A stretch of DNA of 64,000 nucleotides. It comes from Orychophragmus violaceus. Lineage: Eukaryota; Streptophyta; Magnoliopsida; Brassicales; Brassicaceae. The stretch lies in NCBI GenBank assembly GCA_030180135.1, contig CM058238.1, forward strand, positions 89,288,619 to 89,352,618, read 5' to 3'. A model generated the notes under the pieces. The model did not search any database. It was not told the origin of the DNA and saw nothing but the letters and a program-made list of their open reading frames with translations. This document shows positions 46,871 to 59,098 of the stretch, one piece after another; within the stretch, counting starts at the first letter, position 1, and the number at the start of each line of letters is the position of its first letter. The translations under genes and the position numbers were made by a program.

Positions 46871-46952
46871 TGCGTCGATCGATGCAACATCTGTGCCGAT
46901 CGATACACCCGTCGGGATGGCAACGATCGACACACCCTTAGTGTCGGTCGTT
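46871..46952 (+). repeat. Palindrome array inside Gypsy-1 gag
   Basis: Four units with cores CGATCG or CGGTCG. Spacings are 21, 27 and 21 bp. All spacings are multiples of three, so the reading frame is kept, and 21 bp equals seven codons. Confidence 0.85.
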
Positions 46953-47909
46953 GCAGGGCGTGAATGGACAGAACTGTCGGATGATAGTAGCATAAATGCT
47001 GATTTGGAGCTTGATCGCCTATTCAATGGAGCCTCTGAGATTTCTCAACAGGAGATCTACGAGCAGATCTTTAGACAACACTCCTCAGTGTCTGAAGTGA
47101 TTGGGCAAGAGATTGAAGAGCTGAAGAAATTAGAAGGTATTGGTGAAGAATTGGAAGAAATTCCAACTTCTGATGATCCACCTTATCATCCATGTGTGCA
47201 AAGGTACCTGAACAAGATGTTGCCCCTGGATGATGATCTGAAAGACTGGGTGATAATAGTCCCTCAGCATATTAGTGATGTTCTGCTAACTAAGGTCCCG
47301 AAGAAGCTATCTGATCCTGGAGTCTTTGTGCTGGATTGTTCTATCTTTGAGGATAGTTTTAGACGCTCTCTGTGTGATCTAGGAGCTGCTGGAAGTTTGA
47401 TGCCTTACTCTGTGGCAGAGAAGCTGGGTATGCTGGATTTTGCTCCCACTAGGACTTCTCTTGTCCTAGCTGATCAGTCCATACGAGTTCCTGAAGGACT
47501 CCTTATGGATATTCCGGTGAGAGTTGGAAACTACTTAGTTCCAACGGACTTCCTTGTGCTGAAATATGACTGTGATCCGGATGAAGCATTATTGCTTGGG
47601 AGACCCTTTTTGGCTACAGCAGGAGCGTTGATTGATGTCAGGAACAGCTTGATAGACCTCCATCTGGGAGATGAACCACTGCACTATGAGATGGATAAGC
47701 TGCGAAAACCACTGATAGATGGGCAGACATTCACCATAAGGGACACAGACTTTGAGCAGCCTGATCATACCATGGTTATAGATCCTGGAGCACATTTCAC
47801 TCCATATTTTCTTGGCCATGAGCATTCCGCAACAGCCTACTCACCACCTTGGATGAGGAGACTTGAACAGAGACAGAAAAAGTCTCTGTCAGGACCTCCT
47901 GGTACTTGA

Positions 47910-49266
47910 AAATTCCCATCCGTCCGGTCAAGCTATTGACCTTAAACAAGCGCTGGGTGGGAGGCAACCCACCATTAGGTACTGGTGTTTTTCTACTTAA
48001 TTTTTGGTGTTTTTGTTAGGATTTTACGTTTGTTTTTGTTTCTGGTGAGTTTATGTTTGCAGGTCTCGGTTAAATCGCAGTGCAACGATCGACGCACTTC
48101 TGTGTCGATCGTCACAACACGAAAGGAATCGCATTGCAGCGATCGTTGCGGTCCTGAGCGACGATCGACTATACACGAAAATCGCCAAGTAACGGTCGAT
48201 GCACTCAGTGCAACGATCGATGCTCAGCGACAGAGGTAACCCGACAGACATAATTTCACCTTTTCAATTTTTATTTTCTTTTTACCTATCCTTCGCTGGA
48301 CACTACTGGGGACAGTGTGTCTTAAGTGTGGGGGAGGTGCTACTGACTTTTGTTTTCTGTTTTCTTAAGAGTCAGTCCGTTTTTCAAAAATTTTTGTTTT
48401 ATTGAGTCAAAATTGTTTAAGTAAGAAACTATGATTTTCTGAGAAGATTTACAAGACTTGCAGGAACTTAAGTAACCATTGGGATGAAGTTGCAGGATCT
48501 ATCTCTGACTATTAGAAAACCCCATCACAGATCAACCTACTGGGAACACCCACATCACTTCAGGTATCAGAGGATCCTTTACTGACTTCAACCTTAATAC
48601 TGACTTAGATTTCTCACCTAAGGGCTTGGTATACTTTGTGTCGGATTCCCTTGTTAGTTCTGACACAGCCTGTAAACCTATCCTATTTAGTTCCCTTCTC
48701 CCCTTCTGTAAAGTAAAAAAAAAAAATATAATAAACTGAGGATGAGTTAGTAACTCCGAAGTGGTCATGGGAATAGTAGCAAACACTATTATCTCTCATG
48801 TGATCCATGGAATGTGTCCAAAGTACACCCCATAACGGGAAGAACACTGATAAAAAAAATAAAATGATACCCAGTGGGGAAAAATCAGTTGTTAAAGAAG
48901 GGAAAGAGAAGAAAGGGACTAGAGAAAGATAGTATGGTGGTCTAGAGCTGATAAGGTAAGAATCCATGTGCCCTTTGATCGATACTCCTTAGGTGAGACC
49001 GCACTTAAATACTTGCAGAAGTCAGTAGGGAGAATTTGAATGCTTGAATGTGATTGTGGAGTTTACCTAGGACAGTTGCTAAGTGTGGGGGAAGTACATT
49101 GTGGTCTTGATATCCTGTGATTGATTCTTGCAGTGGTTTACTAAGGGGAATCTGAGTATTGTAGCTTCTAGGATGAAATGAGTTTCTGAAGAGTTTTCAA
49201 ACCTCTTCACCATGTTTTAGTTCTATGTTTTGCTTGAGGGCAAGCAAAGGCTAAGTGTGGGGGAGT
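47910..49266 (+). other. Gypsy-1 3' non-coding region
   Basis: Holds the Athila/Tat-type block AAGCGCTGGGTGGGAGGCAA near 47948, a cluster of about six palindromic units at 48080-48232, and the purine tract. No pol gene. The same region, inverted and diverged, forms 60312-60956. Confidence 0.8.
48080..48232 (+). repeat. Palindrome array in the Gypsy-1 3' region
   Basis: Three pairs of CGATCG/CGGTCG cores with spacings of about 20, 22 and 21 bp and arms of the TGCAACG...CGTTGC and GTGTCG...CGTCAC kinds. Confidence 0.85.
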
Positions 49267-50481
49267 TGATATATCATGGTTTTTACCCATTTTAGACCAT
49301 GATATAGATGTGTTTTTAGTGTCTTTTGTCTTTGTTTAGAGTCTTTTACAGGTTTAATCAAGTTTGGAGCTAATTGGAGATATTTGGAGCATTTTGGGAC
49401 TTTTGGGACGTTTTGGCCGAGAGATTAACTCACTGTCCGATTTATTTATCATGTATCGACCGACACACCTTGTGCATCGGTCGACACACTAGCGAGATGG
49501 GCCGTACGCGTCGGTTTAATGAAGTTATGAAGATTTGCAAAGAAGCCCAAGATAGTTCCAGTATTTACACAGAAGCCCCATCCGAGATTATACCTATATA
49601 TACTAGTTTTTGGTGTTTATTTTACCTACGCTTTACATTACGCTTTGATACTAAGAGCTAAGAGATTTTTAGAGCTTTTGGGGCTGATCTATTTCCTGTA
49701 TTCACTTATTTTGGAGAAGATTTAGAACCCCTTTATCTATTTAATTTCTTATATGCAATCTATTATTTCTTTGATTATGTTTTCATTAATCATGTCTGAG
49801 TAGATCCATAGTTGAGTTTAGGGTTTCTCACATAGGATTTCATGACTTGCTAGACTTGTTCAATTTCAGTTAAGGATTCAAACTATATCTGTTCTTCAAT
49901 TTAATTGTGCTTAAAGCTAGTTCTAACCTGATCAATTAGAATCTAGATCTTAGGTTGCTAAATACGTCACGGAAGTGGGGTTTAGGAATCTGAACTAATT
50001 AAATTGGGCAATTAAACTTTGCGCAAACGGAAGTTTGGTTTAGGATAATTGTGAACATATCAAACTTGGGATTAATGCTAGTCTAATCTGTTAGTTCTCG
50101 CAAACGAAAGTTTGGTTTGCTGCACTTAGGCTTAGAGAATTATCGAAAAGGAATTTGGTTAATTCTATATCTGTGTTTTGAGTTCTAGAACTGTGCTTAA
50201 TTAGATCCTTGCTGAATGAACTGTCTGCTTGTCTGATTTCCTGAGAATACCCTAGGCTTGACGCTTTTAGTTTATTGCTTCACAACCGTTAATCTCTGCT
50301 ACTGTTTACTTTCTTGCTTCGCAATTTATTTACTTCACCATCTGCTTATTTCTAGTATTAATCTCTACGTTTCTGTTTCTATTGAGACCAAGTGTCCCTG
50401 TGGATTCGATAGCCCTATATACTACTTTGACATTGCTGTTCACTTGCAGTTTAGAATAGGGTAAAACTTAGAAGCCTATCA
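49267..50481 (+). repeat. Gypsy-1 3' LTR
   Basis: 1,215-bp copy next to the purine tract. The palindrome pair recurs at about 49453-49488. Confidence 0.92.
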
Positions 50482-50625
50482 GCCACGACTGGATGTCGAC
50501 CGACACTCACCTTAGTGTCGGTCGACACTGAGGGCGACATGACTTATACGCTGAGTTGAAGACATCTTTCGAAGAATTGCAAAGTTGCCCAGAAGTTTTC
50601 TCTAATTATAATCTAGCCCCAAAAC

Positions 50626-51261
50626 TGTTGGATCCCTTGGATCTAAGGGTTTGATATATTGAATCACTAACCTCGTTCTTACCTTGTTACTGGCAGCGGA
50701 ATGAATGGTGAACGAGATCAGTAGCGACACAGATGCCTCGCCTCTACCAAATACACACACACACAAGCTGGAAACGGGATGCTAGTGACGGATCTATGGG
50801 ATCTGAGAGTTTCTGGTGTTTCTGCTCTTTTTTTCAAGAAAAAGTGGACGGCCCACGTTTTAGGTCGAGACTATCAAGTTTTATTCGACCTAAAACACAC
50901 TTAACGGGCCAGACTTGATCAAGTCATAATTTCGAAAAGCCCTTTCGAAACCCGAACTGTGTCGACCGACACACAAGCTGTGTCGATCGACACAACACCA
51001 TTTTCTCGATAATAATGTGTATCCAATACACATTAATATGATCATTACCAAAATGATCATTCCCATGTCTTAGCTTCCAATTTGCTTAGGTGTGTGACCC
51101 TATAGGATCATATAATACTGGCAGTAAGTATACAACTTACAGATTGCAAGAGGCTTCTAGCAAAACATTGCAACCGCCCAGTATTATACGAATGTTTGAT
51201 CTCGACACACAACTATCATCAGGAGTGAGTACAAGTGTGATTTCAGGACACTATCCCAACA
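50626..51261 (-). repeat. Copia-D 3' LTR
   Basis: 636 bp, with a palindrome pair at about 50960-50996 (cores 21 bp apart). Confidence 0.92.
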
Positions 51262-52092
51262 ATCTCCCACTTGTACTCGAATCAACAATTCCTATAATCC
51301 TTTTGTCTCTATATCTCGATTTGGCATAAGGCAAGATTAGTGTCATCCTTATTAAGCCAACATCGTGTTTATCGAACTCCTGATCTCATACTGAACATTA
51401 CAAACAACTGAACTACAGTTCGTTTGAGTGCGGCCACACATTTTTCTCAGTATTAAATCTTCGATAGGCCCTGAGATATTTATCTCCCGTTTTTCAGGAG
51501 GGACAAATTCCATCTTGTTCCATCCCTGTTTCAACGCACACTTCATGATAAACTTGAACAGTGTTGTTATAGCCGCCAGTTACGGATCGACGTTTGACAA
51601 AGTCAAAGTGTACCAATTCATATGCAAGAAAGCATGATGAACTCAGGTCTTAGGACTATACTCTATAGTCGTAATGAGAACCTCTTATGACACAGATATA
51701 ACTATCTTGTAGACTTCTCATCAGCGGGTCATGTCCGATCATATGTTCACCAACATATATCTATGTGACTGACTGCGATAATCATATCATTGGCTCCATG
51801 AAACTTAGCCAAAAGTCACCTCACAATCTAGTCTCTCGCGGTTGCCATTGTCCCACTTTGACAACCTCGACTAGGGACAAAACATAATTTATATCATCTA
51901 TGACTTATAGGGTTTCATGATCAAGTCCTCAACTTGTTGACCTATAATATGACATAAACTTATTTTGGGACCATTATTTAGATCACAATAAATAATGCTG
52001 AAATCAAATTTCATTAAACATATCCAAAAGAATGTTTACAAGAGCATCTTATTATAACTAAAATAAAACTAAAACTCCCACTAGAATCAAGA

Positions 52093-55065
52093 TTACATCT
52101 TAAGATCTCTAATGCCTACAGCAGTCGTATGACTCTCATGCTTAGGCCTTGGGAGTGACTTAGTTAGAGGATCATCGACATTCTCGTCTGTCGGAACTCG
52201 GCTGATCTTCACATCACCTCTATTGACGATATCACGAATCAGGTGATACCTCCTCTCTACGTGTTTGGACTTCTGGTGTGACCTGAGTTCTTTCGCCTGA
52301 GCAATGGCTCCGTTGTTATCACAAAACAAAGCCACTGGCTCCAAGATACTTGAAACCACACCAAGTTCAGTCATGAACTTCTTGATCCAAACAGCTTCCT
52401 TTGCCGCTTCTGAAGCAGCAACATAATCAGCTTCCGTCGTGGAATCAGCTACGATATTCTGCTTAGAGCTCTTCCAGCTCACTGCACCGCCATTTAGACA
52501 GAAGACATATCCAGATTGTGATCGGAAATCGTCTCTGTCCGTCTGAAAACTCGCATCGGTGAATCCATTCACCACAAGTTCTTCACTTCCTCCATACACA
52601 AGGAATTTATCCTTAGTATGTCTCAAATACTTGAGAATATTCTTGACAGCTGTCTAGTGAACTTCACCTGGATCAGATTGGTATCTACTCGTCATGCTTA
52701 ACGCGTAAGCTACATCTGGACGAGTGCAGAGCATGACATACATAATAGATCCTATTGCAGAAGCATAAGGAATCATATTCATGCGCTCCCGCTCAGCATG
52801 TGTCACCGGACACTACTTCTTGCTGAGACTAATGCCATGAGACATTGGTATGAACTTCTTGGAATCATGCATCCTGAATCTGTGCAACACCTTATCAATA
52901 TAAGTGTCCTGGCACAATCCAATCAGCCTGTTCACTCTATCTCTGTAGATTCTGATTCCAAGAATGTACGCGGCTTCTCCCATGTCTTTCATGGAAAAAC
53001 AACTTCCGAGCCAAGTCTTAACTGACTGAAGCAACGGAACGTCATTACCGAGGAGGAGTATGTCATCGACATACAATACAAGAAACGCAATTCTGCTCCC
53101 ACTAGTCTTCTTGTAAACACATGGTTCTTCCTCGTTCTTGATGAAACCAAATTGTTTTACTGCTTCATCAAAACGAAGATTCCAACTCCGTGATGCTTGC
53201 TTCAATCCATAAATGGATTTATGAAGCTTGCATACCTTCCCAGCGTTCTTAGGATCAACAAAACCTTCAGGCTGTGTCATATACACATCCTCTTCCAGAA
53301 TACCATTCAGGAATGCGGTTTTGACATCCATTTGCCAAATCTCGTAGTCATAATGAGCGGCAATCGCTAGAAGAATCCGAATGGATTTAAGCATAGCGAC
53401 CGGGGAATAGGTTTCATCATAGTCAATACCATGAATTTGCTTGAAACCTTTAGCCACCAACCTCGCTTTGTAAATTTGCACATTTCCATCCATGTCAATC
53501 TTCTTCTTGAAGATCCATTTACACTCAATGGCTTTTGCACCATTAGGTAAATCGACCAAGGACCATACTTGGTTTTCTGACATGGATCCTATTTCGGATT
53601 TAGAGGCTCCAAGCCACTTTTCGGAGTCCGGGCCCATCATTGCTTCCGCGAAGGTCGCTGGTTCGTCACCTTCAATGATCATCAGATCATTGGAATTGGT
53701 CACGAGAAATCCATAGTATCTCTCGGGTTCGTGACGGATCCTTCCGGATCTGCGAACTTCAGGCTCCACAGGCGCCGGTTTCACAGAACTTTGTGGATCC
53801 AACTGCTGCTCTTCCTCAGCAGGTTGAGCAGTCTCCTGTGCATCTCGAATTTCTTCAAGATGTACTTTACTCCCACTGTTTTTCTTAGAGAGAAACTCCC
53901 TCTCAAGAAAAGAACAGTCCCGAGCAACAAATACTTTGTTCTCAGATTGGTTGTAAAAGTAGTATGCCTTGGTTTCCCTAGGATAACCAACGAAGTAGCA
54001 TTTATCTGATTTGGGTGCTAGCTTGTCAGAGATTAATCGTTTGACATAAGCCTCACAACCCCAAATCTTCAGGAAAGACAGACTAGGAATGTTCCGAGTC
54101 CACAATTCATGTGGTGTCTTTTCAACTGATTTAGATGGCACCCTATTTAGTGTAAACGCAGACGTTTCTAGAGCGTATCCCCAAAAGGATAATGGGAGAT
54201 TTGAATAACTCATCATAGACCGAACCATATCCAATAAGGTTCGATTCCTCCTCTCTGACACTCCATTCCATTGGGGTGTTCCAGGAGGAGTGAGTTGTGA
54301 AATAATTCTACACTCGCTCAGATAGTCGCTGAACTCTTGACTCAAGTATTCTCCTCCGCGATCCGATCGCAGAGCTTTAATACTTTTGCCAAGTTGGTTA
54401 TGTACTTCATTCTTGAATTACTTGAATCTATCAAAGGATTCTGACTTGTGTCTCATCAAATAGACATAGCCATACCTACTGAAATCATCAGTGAAGGTAA
54501 TGAAGTACTTGTAATTTCCTCTGGCAACAGTACTCATTGGCCCACATACATCAGTATGAACAAGGCCCAATAAATCACTGGCCCTTTCATTTGGTTTGTT
54601 GAAAGGGGCTCTAGCCATTTTGCCCATCAAACAAGATTCGTATTTCTCACATGATTCAAAATCAAATGATCCCAGAAGCCCATTTCGATGGAGCCTTTGG
54701 ATGCGTTTCTCATTGATATGGCCCAAACGACAATGCCATAAGAAAGTCGGGTTTTCGTCATTTGACTTAAACCGCTTTGTACTTATGTTAAAGATAGGCA
54801 TTTCTTGGTTTAAAACATATAACTCATTATCTAATGGGGCGCTACCATAATATGTACCATCACGATTAAAAGAACAAACTTTATTCTTAACAGCAAAATC
54901 AAAACCTTCCAAATCCAAAACGGAAACTGAAATTATGTTTCTGCTAATCGCAGGTACAAAGTAGCAATTATTCAAAGCTAAAACCATGCCCGAAGGTAAG
55001 GATAAATCGTAAGTGCCTACGGCCAGTGCAGCAACCTTAGCTCCATTCCCGACCCGTAGCTCCAC
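52093..55065 (-). pseudogene. Copia-D Pol (integrase, RT, RNase H) with three stops
   Basis: Pieces 55065-54418, 54345-52813 and 52626-52093 align collinearly with Copia-C. The first ends at a TAA replacing Glu before the SDRGGEY integrase region. The second, which keeps NGVSERRNRT, WQMDVKTAFLNGILEEDVYM and YVDDILLLG, ends at a TAG replacing Gln in SLSKK. Between the second and third pieces a further TAG replaces the Trp of the Copia-C HWIAVKNILKYL stretch. RNase H motifs (GFTDASFQTDRDDFRSQSGY) remain. Confidence 0.9.
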
Positions 55066-55068
55066 TTG

Positions 55069-56097
55069 TCATTTCTTCAGCGTTTTACTGTTTCTTAGTG
55101 CCTGCACATCAGTACAAATATGAGCACCGCAGCCGGTATCCAATACCCACGAAGTAGAACTAGAAGACATAACATTAAGTTCGATAACATAAATACCTGA
55201 GTCAGACGCATCATACGTCTTCTTCAGCTTCTTGTAATCTTCCATGAACTTCTTGCAGTCTCTCTTCCAATGCCCTAACTGCTTGCAGTAGTTGCATTTA
55301 TCCTCAGGAGAAGGCCCGGATTTGGGCTTCGGCTTGGGCTTGTCCTGACTCTCAGTCTGGACAACTTGGGCCTTTCCCTTATCCTTCTTAGGTTTCTTAA
55401 ACCTTTTACCCCCTTGTACCATCAGTACACTGGAAGTTGCCTTCTTGAGATTCGGCTCTGCTGTCTTCAGCATGCCGTGCAACTCAGTCAATGTCTTAGT
55501 CATGTTTTGCATGTTGTAGTTCATGATGAACTGATCAAAACACGACGGCAAAGACTGCAGAATCATGTCAGTGGCTAGCTCCTGGCTAATGGCACAGTCC
55601 AGTTTCCCCAGGTTATCAATGTAACCCATCATTTTAAGGACATGAGGACTTACTGGACTATCCTTAGCCAGCTTGCAATCCATGAGAGATTTAACCGTCT
55701 GGTATCTCTCTGTGCGAACTTGCTCCCGAAACAAAGCTTTCAGGCTGTTAATCATCTCAATGGGTGACATCACGTTCTCATATTGCTTCTGCAGCTCAGA
55801 GTTCATAGTCACCAGCATTAGACAATTAACATCTTTGACATCAGCTGAATGCTTATCCCAAGCATTATTTTCTGTCTGCGGGGCATTGGAACGTGGCCTC
55901 TCGGGGAGAAATCTTTCAAGGACATATTCCTTGTTCTCCTGCCTGAGAACTATTCTCAGGTTCCGATACCATTCCAAGAAATTAGATCCATTTAACTTGT
56001 CCTTCTCAAGGACGGATCTTAGTGAGAAAGTGTTGATGTGAGTTGAGACAGACATAGCTGTAATTAAAAGAGGTAGAGGTTTAGTTATAATTCTCAA
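55069..56097 (-). pseudogene. Copia-D Gag and start of protease
   Basis: A 342-residue frame. The relatives' start aligns with MSVSTHINTFSLRSVLEKDK rather than the frame's first Met. A CCHC knuckle (CNYCKQLGHWKRDC) and protease VLDTGCGAHI are intact. It ends at a TGA where Copia-C has Gly in the GQVELRVGNG stretch, a single GGA-to-TGA nonsense change; downstream frames continue the protein. Confidence 0.88.
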
Positions 56098-57327
56098 GGA
56101 AATGAGAATTCTTATCTAATAAGAAAACTCGCATTGTATTCAAACTATGTTTCCTCAGATGAATACAATGAACCAATATCCATACTTCACCAAAATCTGA
56201 GTGGGCGACTCGCCATTACCCAAACTTTAGTTATCTAGGTAAGCAAATCATTGCTAATTGTACCCAGTACAACTCTTGGTCGTAGATGAGACAAACTATG
56301 TCTAATCCACTCTGATGTCTCTGGGCCCAGAACTTCTGATAGCCCAGTCAAGTAAAACCAATTCTTTCTGTCTTGTGATCACTGACAGTCGCACTGCAAG
56401 TCTATCAATGACCACCTGCCTTACTCATGTTGCTGTGGATACCAAGGACTCCAAGGCTATCCAACAAACAAAACGAGTCTTGACAGTAGACAAGATCGGG
56501 CAAGACATCAAGATCACTTGATATTTAGTTGAGGAAAAGAACTATTTGATCTTGATGTATATCCAATATACATCCAAGAAGTTATTAGTTTAATTAAAAC
56601 ATTCAGTTTTATTAAGTTTAGGTTCATCTAGAACTTTAGGAATAAATTTGGTCTGGTATATGCAAATTTATGGTCCAACCAGTAATTCTGCGAATGGTGT
56701 GTCGATCGACGTCAACCATTGGCATCGGTCGATACAGCCCAATTTAAACCGGTCTTCGATAACCGGTCAAACCGGATCGAATTTCCTTAACCGATTTAAT
56801 CTAATTGAACCGGTTCGGTTTAACGGTCCATGTCGATCGTCACAAAACTCTGTGTCGATCGACATTACCAAACCAGAACCAAATTGGTTAATTAAAATTA
56901 ACCGAGCGAGATAACTGGTTCAATCCAATTGAACCGATCTATCTAATCGCATTGCCTGTGTCGACCGACACACCCAGTGTATCGATCGACACAACATGAA
57001 TACGGGTACTCGATCTCATATCGAAACCCTAAAATTATTTACGAGTTTTCGCTCTGTGTCGACCGACACACGCTTTGTGTCGATCGACACTCTGCGACAA
57101 ACCCTAAAATTTTACGAGTTATTTCGCGGCGTGTCGACCGACACACGCTTAGCGTCGATCGACACAATGCGTTTTTTTAACAATTCATCGTTTTTCAACA
57201 GGCACATAATCCGAGATTAACACTTGAAAACACGAATTTAGCAGGCAATAATCAATTCAACAAACTCAGTTTTCGAATTAATTACATCAGATTCAATAGT
57301 CTAAACCCTAACATGCTCTGATACCAC
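56098..57327 (-). other. Copia-D leader with palindrome pairs
   Basis: Similar in layout to the Copia-B leader. Pairs lie at 56698-56738, 56829-56868, 56957-56995, 57055-57094 and 57131-57169. No gene. Confidence 0.8.
57055..57169 (-). repeat. Palindrome pairs in the Copia-D leader (example block)
   Basis: Two pairs, each TCGACCGA then TCGATCGA on the plus strand, cores 21 bp apart, arms GTG and CAC. The other Copia-D and Copia-B pairs share this form. Confidence 0.88.
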
Positions 57328-57964
57328 TGTTGGATCCCTCAGATCTAAGGGTTTGATATATTGAATCACTAACCTCGTTCTTACCTTGTTACTGGCAGCG
57401 GAATGAATGGTGAACGAGATCAGTAGCGACACAGATGCCTCGCCTCTACCAGATACACAGGCACACAAGCTGGAAACGGGATGCTAGTGCCGGATCTATG
57501 GGATCTGAGAGTTTCTGGTGTTTCTGCTCTTTTTTTTCAAGAAAAAGTGGACGGCCCACGTTTTAGGTCGAGACTATCAAGTTTTATTCGACCTAAAACA
57601 CACTTAACGGGCCAGACTTGATCAAGTCATAATTTCGAAAAGCCCTTTCGAAACCCGAACTGTGTCGACCGACACACAAGCTGTGTCGATCGACACAACA
57701 CCATTTTCTCGATAATAATGTGTATCCAATACACATTAATATGGTCATTACCAAAATGATCATTCCCATGTCTTAGCTTCCAGTTTGCTTAGGTGTGTGA
57801 CCCTATAGGATCATATAATACTGGCAGTAAGTATACAACTTACAGATTGCAAGAGGCTTCTAGCAAAACATTGCAACCGCCCAGTACTATACGAATGTCT
57901 GATCTCGACACACAACTATCATCAGGAGTGAGTACAAGTGTGATTTCAGGACACTATCCCAACA
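57328..57964 (-). repeat. Copia-D 5' LTR
   Basis: 637 bp, with a palindrome pair at about 57661-57697. It starts one base inside the primer-binding site. Confidence 0.92.
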
Positions 57965-59098
57965 AAAACATGTTCAAGAGTTTAATTAGGTTTTTCAGAC
58001 TCAGTATCATTTATCTTGTTTTTACTTTATTCTTGCTTTGGAGATTGAGAGATTTGGTGCCAAGGGGCTGTTCTTGCTACTTGTAACCTTTGAGAGAAGG
58101 ATTTCGAACCCCTTTTTATCTATCTATTCAGTCTTTGGTTTTCTATTCAATGATGTGTTGTTTATCCGATAATATGTCTGAGTAGTAACCTAGTTAGATT
58201 TAGGAATTCTCATAGGATTTTTATGCATGTTTAGATAACTGATTTATTAGGATTCTAAATCTAGTCATTCATCACATAAGTTGCACTTAACACTGAATTC
58301 TGGACTGATCACCTAGGATATTAGATCTGAGATAATTAACTTAGCACGAGAGTGTGAGTTATAATCTGAATTAACTTAGTGTGAGCAATTTGACTAGATA
58401 CAAAGAGATTTGGTTTAGGAGAATTGTGAACCGAAGAACCTGTTTCTAATGCTTGTCTTGAACTCTAGGATTACAAAGAGATTTGGATCGCTAGGTTGCT
58501 AGATATAGAAATAATCTCAGCGAGAGTTGGATTGTTTATCATTGTGTTTCTAGTTCTTGAACTTGTGCTTAACCCGAATCCGGATAGTTAAGTATCTGAC
58601 ATTGTGTAATTCCCGATAACTTCCTAAGTCTGACGCCTTTCTCCCATTGAAAACACACTTGAATTTACTTGCATTCGTTTACTGCTTTCTCTTGGCTTAG
58701 CTTAACTTAAAACATATAGTCTATCATGTGAAACGTGAGTCCTTGTGGATACGATACCCTGAAATACTACATTCGCATAACTGTGCACTTGCAGTAGAGT
58801 AGGGATATTTTTTGACCTTTCAAGTTTTTGGCGCCGTTTCCGGGGACTCAACTGAGTTCGCCGATAGATTTTGTTTTAAGGTTTATTCTATGTCGTTTTT
58901 ATTTCTTTTGTTACTCACATTCTCTTGTTTGGATTGCTGCAGAAATCGACTAAAGCACTCAGTGTCGACCGACATCACTCGAGTGTCGCCCGATACCAAG
59001 CACAGATTTCGCCTCTGAAATCAGTGTATGCCAAGTTGACACACCCGAAGCAACCCGAACGAAGAACTTGTTAACCTCAGACTTGAAGAGCTAGTTAA

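Larger units (their letters stand above)
37508..47909 (+). pseudogene. Gypsy-1 Gag plus protease-like domain, interrupted by Copia-C
   Basis: The frame begins at ATG 37508 (MPTQKTRSNPNSS), is cut by Copia-C at 37625, and continues in phase from 45376 to TGA at 47909. A retrotransposon gag domain follows (FPHSLAGDASAWLRQLA, then EFLRHFYDDARSDQSRQD), then a Gln/Gly-rich linker, a coiled coil and a protease-like fold with CDLGAAGSLMPYSV. The DLGA box is the usual Athila/Tat variant of DTG. Between them, 46871-46952 encodes a short insert (SIDATSVPIDTP) produced by four palindromic units. Apart from the insertion no stop is present. Confidence 0.88.
36020..50481 (+). mobile_element. Gypsy-1: Athila/Tat-like gag-only element, split by Copia-C
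   Basis: LTRs of 1,215 bp at 36020-37234 and 49267-50481 are flanked by the TSD GCCAC (36015-36019 and 50482-50486). The primer site TGGCGCCGTTGCCGGGGA is at 37241-37258 and the purine tract (AGTGTGGGGGAGT) ends at 49266. LTRs differ at roughly eight positions by eye. The interior encodes gag and a protease-like domain, but nothing resembling reverse transcriptase, RNase H or integrase lies between 47910 and 49266, so the element is non-autonomous. Copia-C is inserted in the gag frame. Confidence 0.93.
50626..57964 (-). mobile_element. Copia-D: full-length Copia element with nonsense mutations
   Basis: LTRs at 50626-51261 (636 bp) and 57328-57964 (637 bp), TSD AAAAC (50621-50625 and 57965-57969), termini TGTTGG and CCAACA, primer site at 57315-57326. 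LTRs differ at about ten positions. Coding sequence is full length but cut by four single-codon stops. It carries palindrome pairs in the LTRs and five in the leader. It sits in the LTR of Gypsy-2. Confidence 0.93.
35840..59098 (+). mobile_element. Gypsy-2: old Athila/Tat-like element, 5' LTR split twice
   Basis: An LTR starting TGATATATCATGG at 35840 runs to 36019, resumes at 50487-50625 after Gypsy-1, resumes again at 57970 after Copia-D, and ends at 58822 (CCTTTCA). A primer site GGCGCCGTTTCCGGGGACT follows at 58829. About 230 bp of leader and the start of a gag-like frame (near 59028) follow before Gypsy-3 interrupts at 59099. No 3' half is seen. It is related to but clearly diverged from Gypsy-1 and is the oldest layer of this pile. 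Confidence 0.8.
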
